A stretch of 42,683 bases of DNA from Gamarada debralockiae (lineage: Eukaryota > Ascomycota > Leotiomycetes > Helotiales > Hyphodiscaceae), in assembly GCA_002803225.1 (NCBI GenBank), contig NXFV01000981.1:1-42683 (forward strand), read 5' to 3'. The notes below the pieces were generated by a model that was given only the letters and a program-made list of their open reading frames with translations, searched no databases and was not told the origin of the DNA. Within the stretch, counting starts at the first letter, position 1. Each line of letters opens with the position of its first letter. The translations under genes were made by a program, and so were the position numbers. Shown here in pieces: positions 24,001-34,264 of the stretch.

Positions 24001-25734
24001 AGCTTGTCCACACTCTACGCTGCGCTTTACACAGTTCAGTAGCATCTGGCGCGGAATACTGGAGGCATACTGGATAAGACATATCCCGCTCTGCAATTCT
24101 GCGAGCTGTCATTATCCCAAGAGAATTTATTCGTACTGTTATCATCTGCAGGGTTGGAGTTTTGGTCATTGACTGCTACTGCGCCTTTAATGTGCTCTAT
24201 GCTGCGAAGCAAGTTCTACCGCAATATTCTTTCCGCCATCCCTTTTTGCTGTCGTCCCCCCTCCAATGCCTTGGAATTTGAGAGGTGCACTTTTACGCCT
24301 CAGTTTCGCATTAGTAAAATGACGGCGAATTCTGTATGCAGACACAAACACGAATCGGTGATGTCTAGCTCTTTAATTTTCCGTTGGGAATCGAGCTGTA
24401 TCATATGTGCCGCCGTTTGCATAGTCGAGGGTCAGGTAGTATGTGCAGATAAGAACAACTAAAAAGACTTTTCTTTTGACTTCTTCTTTGAGTTAATGGT
24501 CTCTATCTTCTTAACCAGATTTAAGTAGGTCGTGTATTTTATACAATTAATATACATAAAGGCTGAATATGACTACTTTCACGAGTTTTAATCTACCCTA
24601 TAATCTTATCTTTTCACGGGAATTCTCGCCTAAAGTGGAACCTTTTCAGATCCTTGTTCAAGGTGCAAGACGGCGGCACAAAAGATTCAGCATTTAATGA
24701 AAGAAAGGGGTTGTGATAATTTTGGCCCCCCGAAAACTCAAGGCCAAGGCGTTTTGAACAGCCTCGTTCGAGAATCGCGTCAAACCCCATGACGTTGAGC
24801 GGATAATAGCCTCTTTTCATTTTAAATGGTGAGATGTCAATTTGTTGCCGTATCAAGTTTGTTGGAGTGTCAAACACTCAAGCTGTTTGACGCTGTCATC
24901 TGGGTACCTACGTCCGTAAGGGGGCTATTGTTATCGGTTCTGTACTTTTCCTCTTACTTTTTATTTCAGCCACTGACCTCAGCTCGCCTCAGTGAGAACT
25001 TTCCTCCACATAACCATAAACATCGCCTCCACCGAACCTCCAGCTTCAATCCTATGTTCAATGAAGCGAATGTCTGAGACCCCACTGCACCGAAACAATA
25101 TATTTCTTCGCAGCCTCCAGCCAAAGTGTTTCAGACTGAAGTTACATTGAAGAGAACCCAATCTCGTGATGTTGGCGGGGTAATTGCTAACCTTGCCAAT
25201 GCGGGGTCGTCATTTCTATTTTTGTACCTAAAATATCTGACACGCGAGAACTTCATTTCGACCTCACCGCAGGCTCACCGCGTCAATCCCACGAATCCAG
25301 ACGACTTCGGCACCCGATCGATCTGGCGGCTCTTTCATCTTGCATGGCGAAGCGTTTTTCATCAGCAGTCCAAATAGACGCTTAGCCTGAATTAGGACAG
25401 ACGATGCGACATCCGGAGGCACAGCTACGCGACCCAACGCGTCGGCGTCTGACAGCTTCAACGGACAACGGCAGTTGCAGGAAGTGCCGACGGAATATCT
25501 GACCTATGTGAAACAGTGACGCATTGAGTATTTTGCATTGGGAGTAAATGAGCTGAGGATGGAGGCTCAGGTGAATGACCTTACGGCCGTGCACAGATGG
25601 ATTGGTGATATATTAGTAAAACAATCCCGCAAGATATCTGTTTCTGCCCTTGAGATATCACGGGTTTCTGCTTGCATTTCACGAGTCTTTGCAGTTTGCC
25701 TTTTATCAGTTTAAATCGTTCTTTCGTTTCAATT
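24001..25734. other. Gene-poor region with a possible retroelement relic
   Basis: No supported gene. A minus-strand frame at 24614-24877 contains DISPFKMKRGYYPLNV, loosely like the SPF...GY.P motif near the end of Gypsy-type integrases; this is weak. Bases 24460-24600 are AT-rich. The final ~100 bases before 25735 are T-rich and suit the promoter of the next gene. Confidence 0.3.
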
Positions 25735-27211
25735 ATGCCGGGAATGTCAATTGAGTCTCTTATTAGAGGAAGTGTTCACAAAGAAGAAAAGAGAGACTGC
25801 GTTACGAGTAGCAGTACTAGCAGGTCCTCGTACAGCAGCAACAGTCGCTACACCAATGCCAATGGAGACCGGAAGAGTTCACACACAAATTCGCACTGCC
25901 ATGGAGACGAAAAAGTCTCCAGAGAGAAACAATGGGTTCAGAATAGTAATTCGGCCAAGCCAACAGTCACAGTCGACATCACCGCCGACCCAGACGAGCC
26001 ACCGCCACCATACTCCGAAACAGCAAAAACTCCCCTTCCAACACCAAGACCAAAAACAATCTCAAGATTACCGCAACCTCCATCAGTGCAGCCTATAAAC
26101 ACATTACCCCGACTTCAACGCCCTGTCATAATCCCCCAGAATCCCCGTGATGGTGGATTCTGCCGCGCATACGCACCGATACTTGAAGAATGCAAAGTTA
26201 GCGAGCAAGCTTTCTTCTACTTCTTAGATGATTTCGATCGCTCGGCACAGGCTTCACCCTACTTCTCAGCTGTGAATATTGCGAATATTGGGTCGTTGAA
26301 CAGACCGCATAGTACTGCGATGATTGTTGCTCTTGCGCGGAAACGGTACACCTCCCTTTTCACTCTGCCTCTCTTCCTTCCAAAACCAGGAATCATACTA
26401 AAATATTGTGATATACAGAATCAACACATTCCTCGACCGCGTAAACGCAGAATTCTTCCAACCACGCGGCCTCTTCTGCCTCATCGTAACCTGGCGTCCG
26501 GACATCAACAAAACGCACGAAACTGTCAATATCGAAGACCCGATCTTCTCCTCCTCCACGCGCTCCCTCCCTTTCCCAAAATCCGCGCATCTAGAATTCC
26601 CCTTCGGCAATCCAACAGAAAATATGGAGCCGACGCGCGATCTCCTGGCACCTAATATGTATGGACCCACGTCGCCAACGTATGGAAGGGGTGCAGGCAT
26701 CCCGAGACTTGCCGGTGCTGATCCGTATTACTATGACTCGTATGGCTATGGCTACAATGATTATGGGTATGGCATGGGTATGGGCGGGATGGGTATGCGT
26801 GGCCTGGGTGGTATGGGAATGGGACGCATGGGATACGGAGGTATGGGACGCATGGGTATGGGTGGAATGGGAATGGTGGGCGGAAGACGTGGATTCGGTG
26901 GCATCGGCGGCGTAATTGGTCTTGCAGCTGGCTATATCGAGGACAAGATGGCCAGCAAGTCGCAACCTGATCCTCAATACTACGGTGGAGGACCAAACGC
27001 CGGGTACGATCCATACAATTCCGGATACATGGCCCGCGATCCACCGTCTGGGGGTCCCGATGGCAAGGCGTTCAAAAAGGTATGTTCTCCTTGGTCTAGA
27101 TTTCCTTGGATGAAAGGGAAACTAATGTGGTGAAACTAGGACGCTATATACTTGATGGTGGTCAACCTGCCATCTGACGACGAATTGTCTCGATTTGGAG
27201 CTTCCTCTTAA
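25735..27211 (+). CDS. Conserved fungal protein with Gly/Met-rich C-terminal repeat region
   Basis: Three exons (25735-26345, 26419-27079, 27140-27211) joined over 73 and 60 nt introns give 447 residues. The N-terminal ~130 residues are Ser/Pro-rich. A conserved domain follows: RDGGFCRAYAPILEEC, FFYFLDDFDRSAQASPYFSA, then after the first intron NTFLDRVNAEFFQPRGLFCL and IVTWRPD; this block is common in uncharacterised ascomycete proteins. The C-terminal region has tyrosine/glycine repeats (YGYGYNDYGYGMGMGG) grading into a Met/Gly/Arg repeat of about 45 residues, then a short hydrophobic-glycine stretch (GGIGGVIGLAAGYIEDKM). The last exon adds a 23-residue tail. No signal peptide. Function unknown; low-complexity composition suggests a self-associating or RNA-linked protein, which is inference. 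Confidence 0.78.
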
Positions 27212-28252
27212 GGTGGATATATTGCTTTTCTGTTTTGCAGCGATTTGGGATTAAATTTAAATTCATGGTTACATTGTCACCCACACGCTTATGCCGCTTA
27301 TCATACATACTGCTGGTGTTGTACTAGTAACATGTGAAATGAAGTGACTTCTGTGCAATTCGGCTCACCCCCCATATCCCACCCCACTCGGTCTACCTCT
27401 CTGCGTAGGTGGTCTGGGACTTCCAAACCTAAGGCGTACGTTCGGCAATCATCTGATGTTGGTACCTTTCGGTTGTTAGTTAAATAAGGCTGTGTTGGTC
27501 TCTTATGGCCCATCAACCAATTGAACGTGCAAATTACTCCACGATTTGAGGGTTAGCGGGGGAGGCTATGGCGCTTCAGCGGCCCGCAGTCTGGGATACT
27601 CGAAAGCTACGCCCTTTCGAATTGAATAGCAAGAGCAACAAAAGTGGTTCAAGTTCCAAACATCGATCTCTATCCTCCTCTTTCATTAAGAGAACCATAT
27701 GTCATTCGAACTCCCGTTTGTTTTCAATTGTTCAAGTTCCACTGAATTTTCGAAGCACGTCCCAACGCCCGCAAATTCAGAGGCCACCTCGCTAAGCTGC
27801 GGCTCCTCCTTCAGGAGGAGGCTTCGCCTGAGTTGTATTTTTGGCGCCCCACGCTACAGCCAATTGTGTCAGATGCCGCTGGCAGCCAACCAAAACGCGC
27901 CAGAAATCTGACCCCGCAGTGGCTCAACTTTATTTCTGCGGCGCGGCTGTCAGATTACCTCTCTTTCATCCTCAAAATACACGCGACAAAGCTCAAGGTA
28001 CGTCTGGTCTGATGGATCATATGATGGAGGAGTCTTCTACATATATATGGCGATGGCAATCCCATACGGCCGGATTCCTGCTTGTTGATTGCGGTATGCG
28101 ACGACAGAGGTACCCAACTAAAATCTACGCCACGATCAATTTACTTGTGTATTATTTCATGTCTGTTGATTGTATTGTACTGGATTTTGTTGTATTGGAT
28201 TTGCTCTGGATTGTATCCAATCTATGAACACGTTCCTATCCCGTCGCACAAT
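27212..28252. other. Intergenic, promoter side of the P450 gene
   Basis: No gene. A GC-rich hairpin CTCCTCCTTCAGGAGGAG lies near 27805. The 300 bases before the P450 start are CT/TG-rich. Confidence 0.45.
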
Positions 28253-29834
28253 ATGGCCTCTTTCACAATCGGTGCCCTCTTCGCTGTCCTCCTTCTCGCC
28301 CGCACTGTCCTCCTATACATCACCAGCCGTCGCACCGCTCTCAGATTCGCCCGCTCCCACGGCTGCCAAGATGCGCCCGCGTATCCCCAATCTGAGCGTC
28401 TTTTGGGACTTGCGTTAATCAAAGAGTCGAAAGCTGCCTCTGCCAAACACACAAGCCTCGAGACGTTCCGACACCGCACCGAGCTCATGGGTCCGACATT
28501 CACGATGGGCATGCTGGGCGGACATTTTGTCTTTACTATCGACCCCGAGAATATCAAGACGGTGTTGGCTACGAATTTCAAGGACTTTGGGCTGGGACAG
28601 CGAGAACTTACTTTTGGGCCGTTGTTGGGGAAGGGGATCTTTACGACTGATGGAGCGCATTGGGAGCACTCGCGCTCGATTGTCCGACCCAACTTTGTCA
28701 AGTCACAAATCGTCAGCCTGGATATGTTCGAAAGGCACATTCAAGAACTGATCGAGAAGATCCCGAAAGATGGTAGTACAGTCGATCTGCAGACGTTGTT
28801 TTTCAACATGACGCTCGACTCCTCCACCGAATTCTTATTTGGCGAATCGGTCCAGTCACAGCTCTCATTCGAGGGCTCTGATGCCGAGAAATTCTCGCAT
28901 GCGTTCGGCTTCGCGCAGCATCAGATGCCCGGCCGCAATCGCATGGGTTCTTGGTGCCGTTTCATCCCCGACCGAGAATTCGAAAAGGCATGCAAAGTCG
29001 TTCACGAATGGGGCGATCGCTATGTCGCCAAGGCTCTCAAGAATCTCGCTGCCGGGGAGAAGGCTGAGAAGGACGACGATGTCAAAGAACGATACACATT
29101 TATGCGAGAGATGTCCAGACAGACTCCCGACCCAATCCAGCTCCGAAACGAAGTCTTGAACATCTTGCTCGCAGGCCGCGATACCACTGCCGGTCTTTTG
29201 TCCAATGTTTTCCACGCACTTGCACGCCACCCAAGGGTGTGGGAGAAGCTGAAGGCTGAAATTGATACCCTTGATGGACGCGTGCCGGATTATGAGTGCT
29301 TGAGGAACATGCATTACTTGAAGTGGGTTTTGAACGAATGTATGTCCTCCAAAACCCCCCAAACCCAATTTGGATTGAAGACTGACGATATCTCCAGCCC
29401 TCCGACTCTTCCCACCCGTCCCAACAAATGCCCGCATTGCATTCAAGGACACCGTCCTCCCCCGCGGTGGCGGCGCCAACGGTCAACACCCCATGTTCGT
29501 TCCCAAAGACACAATCTTCATATACTCCGTCTACTCCATGCATCGCCGCACCGACATCTACGGCCCAGACGCATTGGAATTCAAGCCGGAGCGCTGGTCT
29601 CCAGATGCGCCAGGCGGACCTTTGAGACCTGGTTGGGGATTCTTGCCTTTCAATGGCGGACCCAGAATTTGTGTTGGTCAGCAGTACGCATTGAGTGAGG
29701 CGAGTTACACGATTGTGAGACTATTGCAGACTTTTGGAGAATTGGAGAATAGAGATCCTAAGGAATGGGTTGAGGGGTATGGGTTGACGCTTTGTAGTGG
29801 GGAGGGAACGAAGGTTGCGTTAAAGTTGAGATGA
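28253..29834 (+). CDS. Cytochrome P450 monooxygenase, CYP52-like
   Basis: Two exons (28253-29339, 29398-29834) separated by a 58 nt intron give 507 residues. Seen in order: N-terminal membrane anchor (TIGALFAVLLLARTVLLYIT), the helix-C W-x3-R (HWEHSR), I-helix AGRDTT (about 306-311), the ExxR motif NESLR completed across the splice (Glu362, Arg365), and the haem loop FNGGPRICVGQQ with axial Cys454. Helix and loop wording matches the CYP52/CYP63 clan, whose known members omega-hydroxylate alkanes and fatty acids in the ER with NADPH-P450 reductase; the substrate here is inferred. ATG 28253 is the first in-frame ATG. All key residues are present. No neighbouring biosynthetic enzymes indicate a cluster. 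Confidence 0.93.
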
Positions 29835-30285
29835 ACATAGCAGCACATGGTTTAGGGGCGTTTTTGGGAGCGCTGGCGGTTGGATTTAAGAGGTTGGCTT
29901 GGGTAGAGGGGTCTGATAAATGTGTCCAAACAGCAATAAAACGCAACTTAGCCTCCATCTTCAATCTTATGAGATAAGCATCGATATGTCAATTCCGGAT
30001 TTTAATGCAAGTGCATTTATTCTTGCCTCAGTTCTTGATCTTTCTACAAGTCCTGCGCTGAAATCCCTGATCGCTTTGGTTGGCCCCTAAAATTGGCACC
30101 TGCATGACAGGGGAACCACATCGCGATTGTGAGCCTCTGCGGCGTGGATACATTCTTACACCCAAACGTCTTCTGGGCTCAAGGTGAACTCATCTCGATC
30201 ATCACAGCCGATTGTCTTTCAACAAACGAAGTAAATCTTCCACAGCTAAATATTGAGAGCCCCTCCAGACTGCTTTTCCAACTCA
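29835..30285. other. Intergenic, no gene seen
   Basis: Short region between the P450 stop and the truncated F-box ORF. No recognisable coding signal. Confidence 0.5.
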
Positions 30286-30567
30286 ATGGCGCCCCTCCTC
30301 GATTTGTCCAATGAGCTTATCTACAAGATTTGTCTCTTCACCGACTGCGAAGATGTCAAACCCTTCTCCGCAACCAGTAATCGCATTTACAGTGTTTCAA
30401 AACCGAGCATGGATAAACATCGCCTACTCTGGGCCAAATTTGAGATGCTTTTGGATGCACCTCCTAGCTCACCTTGGTTCTGGCACAACCTGACTCGCAG
30501 CCTCCTGTCTGGCTCTCCTAGCGCGCCTTTCATACGACACATTAAACTGGGTTTCCCGACACGATAG
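30286..30567 (+). CDS. Truncated F-box-like protein
   Basis: A 93-residue open frame starting at ATG 30286. The first half, LLDLSNELIYKICLFTDCED and SNRIYSVSKPSMDKHRLLWA, matches the amphipathic F-box pattern (LP.EL...I......). Fungal F-box proteins are normally several hundred residues with a C-terminal substrate domain; this one stops at 30565-30567, shortly before the ankyrin pseudogene that lies on the opposite strand. It is probably a 3'-truncated remnant, though expression of a bare F-box cannot be excluded. Confidence 0.45.
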   Translation: MAPLLDLSNELIYKICLFTDCEDVKPFSATSNRIYSVSKPSMDKHRLLWAKFEMLLDAPPSSPWFWHNLTRSLLSGSPSAPFIRHIKLGFPTR

Positions 30568-30629
30568 ACCACAGAGACAGGACAGCGGGCACGATGATGA
30601 AAGATTGGGATGTTGAAACTGATTCGAGA

Positions 30630-31373
30630 TTATGATTCCTTTTCAACAGAATAAAACGGGGCTTGCACGGAGGAACCCCAATGGTACTTTGCCGGAGGGG
30701 TCACTTGATCGCTCCGACCGATAGTATCTCTTGAGTTCGGATCCACCGTGCGGTCCGCGAGCAACAACTTGACGACCGCTTCGTAACCGCCCTCTGCCGC
30801 ATAGGAAAGGGCTGTCCGGGCGTATTTAACATCTCTCTGGTCTGCGTCAACTTTGCCAGTGTCAAGAATTAGCTTGACTACTTCGACGTGTCCATTGTCT
30901 ACAGCCGAGTTCAATGGTGTCTATCTTTCGTTATCTGCGACCGTCGCATCGGCATCCCTCTCGAGAAGCAGCTTGACTACTTCGACGTGTCCATTGTCTG
31001 CAGCCGAGTTCAATGGCGTCCATCCTTCGTTATTTGTGACCGTCACATCGGCATCCTTCCCGAGAAGCAGGTAAGTCTCATCACACTTCGTCTTCCGTCT
31101 CCTGCATGTCACTGATTCAATGGTCTTAGTTCCATCACCTTGATTGTGGAACCTGAACTTCTCCCAGCCTGTCACAGGAGGCGTCGCATAGAACTGGCAA
31201 TTGACAATACCGCCTCCACTACCAGTGACTTCCTTTCCTTGCTCGACTGTAGTACCGCCCATTCGAAGAAAGCCAGGAAATGCGGAGGAGAGTGTCGAGA
31301 AGGTATTATCAGCGTGGTTCTCAATTTGAAGAGATTCCCAGCCGCCGGTGCTCCAAGACGAGTCGGTATCCAT
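30630..31373 (-). pseudogene. Beta-trefoil (fascin-like)/ankyrin repeat mosaic pseudogene
   Basis: Reading leftward from ATG 31373: a beta-trefoil/fascin-like stretch (WESLQIENHADNTFSTLSSA, FPGFLRMGG, GSGGGIVNCQF, WEKFRFHNQGDGTKTIESV), then CRRRKTKCDE, then ankyrin repeats (EGWTPLNSAADNGHVEVVKL; next repeat begins after DNER with TAG at 30921-30923 where the preceding repeat has Trp; DNGHVEVVKLILDTGK; ARTALSYAAEGGYEAVVKLL). The frame after the stop runs to 30630. The ankyrin part includes a 99 bp tandem duplication. The trefoil module in fungi is found alone or with other interaction domains; ankyrin repeats mediate protein binding. The in-frame stop and abrupt joins suggest a decayed chimera. 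Confidence 0.65.
30873..31070. repeat. 99 bp tandem duplication encoding one ankyrin repeat each
   Basis: Two 99 bp copies (30873-30971 and 30972-31070) correspond to one 33-residue ankyrin unit each. Their differences are almost all transitions (C/T or G/A), for example GTCTATCT versus GTCCATCC, and one creates the nonsense codon at 30921. Confidence 0.8.
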
Positions 31374-32010
31374 ACTTGAGAACGTGACAAAGCGGTATAT
31401 TTTTATTAGGTGGGGATGAAATATTATAGAAGGCAAGATTCTAAAAATTTGTGGGGATGCTTGGAAGAAGTATGTGCATCAGAGGCGAAGACGTCGTATT
31501 TATCCTAAAGTATGATGTCTAAAGTAGTATGTTGCCAACATGTCTTACGGCCAATTTGTTTGTAGACTGACAGGTTTGGTGCCGACAGGTTTGTGGCCAG
31601 CACAATTGAGGCCTACCATGTTTCAGTTTGCAATTGAGCCTTTCTGGCTCAATATCGCGGGGTAGGGCTGACGTTTGTGGATTGGGTCAAATCACTGGAT
31701 TCATAACAGCAGTGAGAACAGCATTCAATTGCCTTCGCGAAACACTGGCAGACAAATCGGGGTCCAAGACTTTCTTTACTACGGTGGGAGAAGCGCATGA
31801 CGGGGAGGAGTTACCTAAGGAACAGCTTGTGGGGTATGAATAGCATAAGATGAGCTTTTATAGAGGAAGTCGTTACATCGAATGAAGGGAATAAAGTGAG
31901 TGGTCTCTTTAACTCACTGAGGCACGTTGATTTAAAATATCACTTGACTAATTCCATGGCCATCTTTTGTACATGAATTGACGTTGTCGAGACTGAACTT
32001 CAAAATAGGA
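31374..32010. other. Unassigned stretch between ankyrin pseudogene and TPR relic
   Basis: Contains one 71-codon plus-strand frame (31628-31843) with no recognisable family. No gene supported. Confidence 0.4.
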
Positions 32011-32014
32011 TAAA

Positions 32015-32335
32015 AACATCTATTTGACATACAAGAAGGGAAGAGCTACATGTGCAAGTGATAGAGACTCGCAAGACGAAACTCGGAGCGGACCATCCAG
32101 ACACGCTGACTAGTATGAACCATCTTGCCTTCACGTGGAAGAGATGTGGCCGAGATGCGGAGGCCTTCAAGCTAATGGAGGAATGTGTAGTAATACTGAC
32201 TAGGATCTTAGGCACTGATCCCCCCCCGATACTTTGTCTTCCTCTTCGGCATTGCTTCGGTGGCAGACAGAGGAACCGAACATTGGTGCCTCAGCCGACA
32301 AAGATCTGGATGTATAACGACATAATTAGCCAGAA
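32015..32335 (+). pseudogene. Tetratricopeptide (kinesin light chain-like) relic of a fungal NLR-type protein
   Basis: Plus-strand reading EELHVQVIETRKTKLGADHP then DTLTSMNHLAFTWKRCGRDA and EAFKLMEECVVILTRILGTD is the characteristic TPR repeat found C-terminal to NB-ARC/NACHT or phosphorylase domains in fungi. After an 8-C run (32220-32227) the homology continues one frame over: PDTLSSSSALLRWQTEEPN, GASADKDLDV and a stop, the usual C-terminus of such proteins. No nucleotide-binding domain is visible upstream. It is a 3' fragment with a frameshift. Confidence 0.7.
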
Positions 32336-32502
32336 TGAACAGAATAATGGGATAAAAAACGTCCGCGAGATAGAATAATGACTGAAGAAGCCGCTGAAGC
32401 CTAAGGCTGCATCATTTACAGCCACATCCACCAAACTGCCACCTCTGCCACAGTATATAAGATCTCCGCCAACAGCATTCTATCTCGTCTAGAAAGAGGA
32501 TC

Positions 32503-33459
32503 TCATCTGCCACGCCTTCGAAGTGTAACGCAAGTCGTTGGCTCCATTCGCCCAAAGCTATTCCCCTCAACAGGTCTAATGATATCCTGATTCTCTAACA
32601 CATCCCAACCGTCGTTCTCAATTCTTCTAACCCTCGACAGAAATTCTGACTTCAATAACGTCACTTTCCATAGCACGTCAACCCTAGCTCTATCCTCATA
32701 AGAAAAACACGTAAATAGTTTTCTCATCTGCTCAATATGATCAGGAACTTCCCCACTCCACCCCGATAACAGGCCATTACTGTCAAACGCGGTTATTTCG
32801 GGCAGGTTCGCGAATTCCAGTAGTAGTAAAAGTTGTAATTTTGACCCTTCGGAGCCTAGAATCCGGAATACAGCTTCAATAGCAGGAGATATGTAGTCAA
32901 CTGATGGTCCCAAATACTGCTGGTCATGTACAGGAGGGAAGATACGAGTATGTTGGTCTCGTGCATGTACTTTACGCATCCAAAATGAGCCATTTTGAAG
33001 CGACGAGATTGTTCCATCAGTATCTTTTGTAACCGCCCTAGGCCTTGAAATTTCTGCCTCGAGATATCGCAGGTGTGATCGATTTCTGGCTCCGATGGTA
33101 AAGAGAAAGGAGTATAGAGGGTCCCACGAATCTACCATGTGGCAGTGTTGTGATCCTCCAAATTTGAATACATTATTATGATAAAACACAACTGCGGCTT
33201 CGATGGAAATCATGCTATTGACCCAAAGTAGTCCAAATGTAAGAGCGGCCACCTTTGGATACGTCCCGCGAGGTTGTTCTTCTGCTAAAGGATTTTGGCG
33301 TTTTGAGTAGACTATAATTGGCTCAGAGCTAATCAAAAGTAGTCCATATATCTTTTTCCGAATCTCGAGTGGGAGTGATACAAAGGTTGGTCCGGGATAG
33401 ATTGTCAGGCCGAGAGGTTCACCTTTACGGTGTTTGAGTCTGCAGACCATAGGAGCCAT
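32503..33459 (-). CDS. DUF7730 (F-box-like) domain protein
   Basis: A single-exon gene of 318 residues with start ATG at 33459. Residues ~26-47 (FVSLPLEIRKKIYGLLLISS) have the F-box-like 'LP.EIR..IY..L' signature of the DUF7730 family, followed by ALTFGLLWVNSMISIEAAVV and FYHNNVFKFGG, which match the usual 'L.VN..I..EA..VFY..N.F.F' block. The remainder is mixed helix/strand with no known catalytic motif. Such proteins are very numerous in Leotiomycetes and of unknown function, possibly substrate adaptors. It is the only clearly intact gene between the P450 and the dioxygenase, sitting just outside the left LTR-like copy. Confidence 0.82.
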   Translation of the reverse strand: MAPMVCRLKHRKGEPLGLTIYPGPTFVSLPLEIRKKIYGLLLISSEPIIVYSKRQNPLAEEQPRGTYPKVAALTFGLLWVNSMISIEAAVVFYHNNVFKFGGSQHCHMVDSWDPLYSFLFTIGARNRSHLRYLEAEISRPRAVTKDTDGTISSLQNGSFWMRKVHARDQHTRIFPPVHDQQYLGPSVDYISPAIEAVFRILGSEGSKLQLLLLLEFANLPEITAFDSNGLLSGWSGEVPDHIEQMRKLFTCFSYEDRARVDVLWKVTLLKSEFLSRVRRIENDGWDVLENQDIIRPVEGNSFGRMEPTTCVTLRRRGR

Positions 33460-33597
33460 TATGCCGAAGTTTGACTTTGAATGATAGAAGAGAAGATGAT
33501 CAAGGTCAAGCCTATGAATGAGTAGAGCCAGGCACTCGTGGTCTTCTTATAGTAACGTTTAGATAGGTTGCATTTGCTCAATTATTATTTGTGTGCA

Positions 33598-33829
33598 TGT
33601 CAGATTTATGTGGGGCAGGACAGGGTCACGTGGACGCTAGTGAAAGAGCTTCGATATTTCTTGTGAACTTGACTTAATTCTTATTCCAGTTCTACCTGCG
33701 GTAGAGCCTGTATATATAGAGCTCTGTACAGCTCGTACATATGTACCTTACGGACGAGTCTACAGAGCCTTCTGGTATCGGGTCAGATCGGTACTAAGTA
33801 TACCGATATTTCAGGCAATATTCCTGACA
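33598..33829 (+). mobile_element. LTR-like repeat, left copy
   Basis: Begins TGTCAG and ends CTGACA (232 bp). It aligns over nearly its whole length with the reverse complement of 40002-40246, sharing long exact blocks such as GGGTCACGTGGACGCTAGT and GTATATATAGAGCTCTGTAC and the palindrome GTACATATGTAC. The TATATATA motif would suit an LTR promoter. Flanking 5-mers (GTGCA, GAGTG) do not match, so this copy may be a 5' LTR with degraded interior or a rearranged solo LTR. Confidence 0.6.
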
Positions 33830-34064
33830 GAGTGGTTAAGCGAGATCAGGCAGCCAACGTTGCTCGGGTATTATTGACAGAGTGGCTGTGCCGAAGGTAG
33901 AAGGCGACCTTAGCAAATCACCGAAATAGCTCAGGCCTCAGCCTAACTCTCTTGATAAGGGCACCCCTGATAGCCCAGAATAGTATGCTTAACATAGGAA
34001 GTAGGAGGGCAGGATTTCTAACTGGGATCGCAGGAAGAGGCTGTGATTATTATGTATCCTTAAC

Positions 34065-34140
34065 CTACTCCTACTTCCTTTAACTACTCCTACTTCCTTT
34101 AACTACTCCTACTTCCTTTAACTACTCCTACTTCCTTTAA
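34065..34140. repeat. 19 bp tandem repeat, four copies
   Basis: Unit CTACTCCTACTTCCTTTAA occurs four times head to tail without mismatch. An inverted partial copy (AGGAAGTAGGAG) lies about 70 bp upstream near 33999. Confidence 0.9.
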
Positions 34141-34210
34141 AGCAGATCCATTTTAAACTTTAAGATTCTGTTGATAGGTCTAGACAGTACAGTAATATCT
34201 GGGGAAGACC

Positions 34211-34264
34211 GAAGAGCTGGAGAAGGCCGAAGAGCTGGGGAAGTCCGAGGAGCTAGAGAAGGCT
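34211..34264 (+). repeat. 18 bp repeat, three copies plus a partial one
   Basis: Units GAAGAGCTGGAGAAGGCC, GAAGAGCTGGGGAAGTCC and GAGGAGCTAGAGAAGGCT follow one another, preceded by a partial copy. In one frame they read EELEKA-EELGKS-EELEKA, a charged helical repeat, suggesting a scrap of coding sequence. Confidence 0.7.

Noticed and set aside
26591..27044. His/Thr-rich minus-strand frames of ~130 codons
   Set aside because: They are the reverse complement of the Met/Gly repeat in a well-supported plus-strand exon.
31071..31076. AG|GTAAGT on the plus strand suggesting a plus-strand gene over the ankyrin region
   Set aside because: The conserved protein signal is on the minus strand; the plus-strand frames are shadows of the ankyrin repeats.
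33835..33860. tRNA-like phrase GTGGTTAAGCG after the left LTR
   Set aside because: No acceptor stem, anticodon arm or T-loop around it; could at most be part of a primer-binding region.
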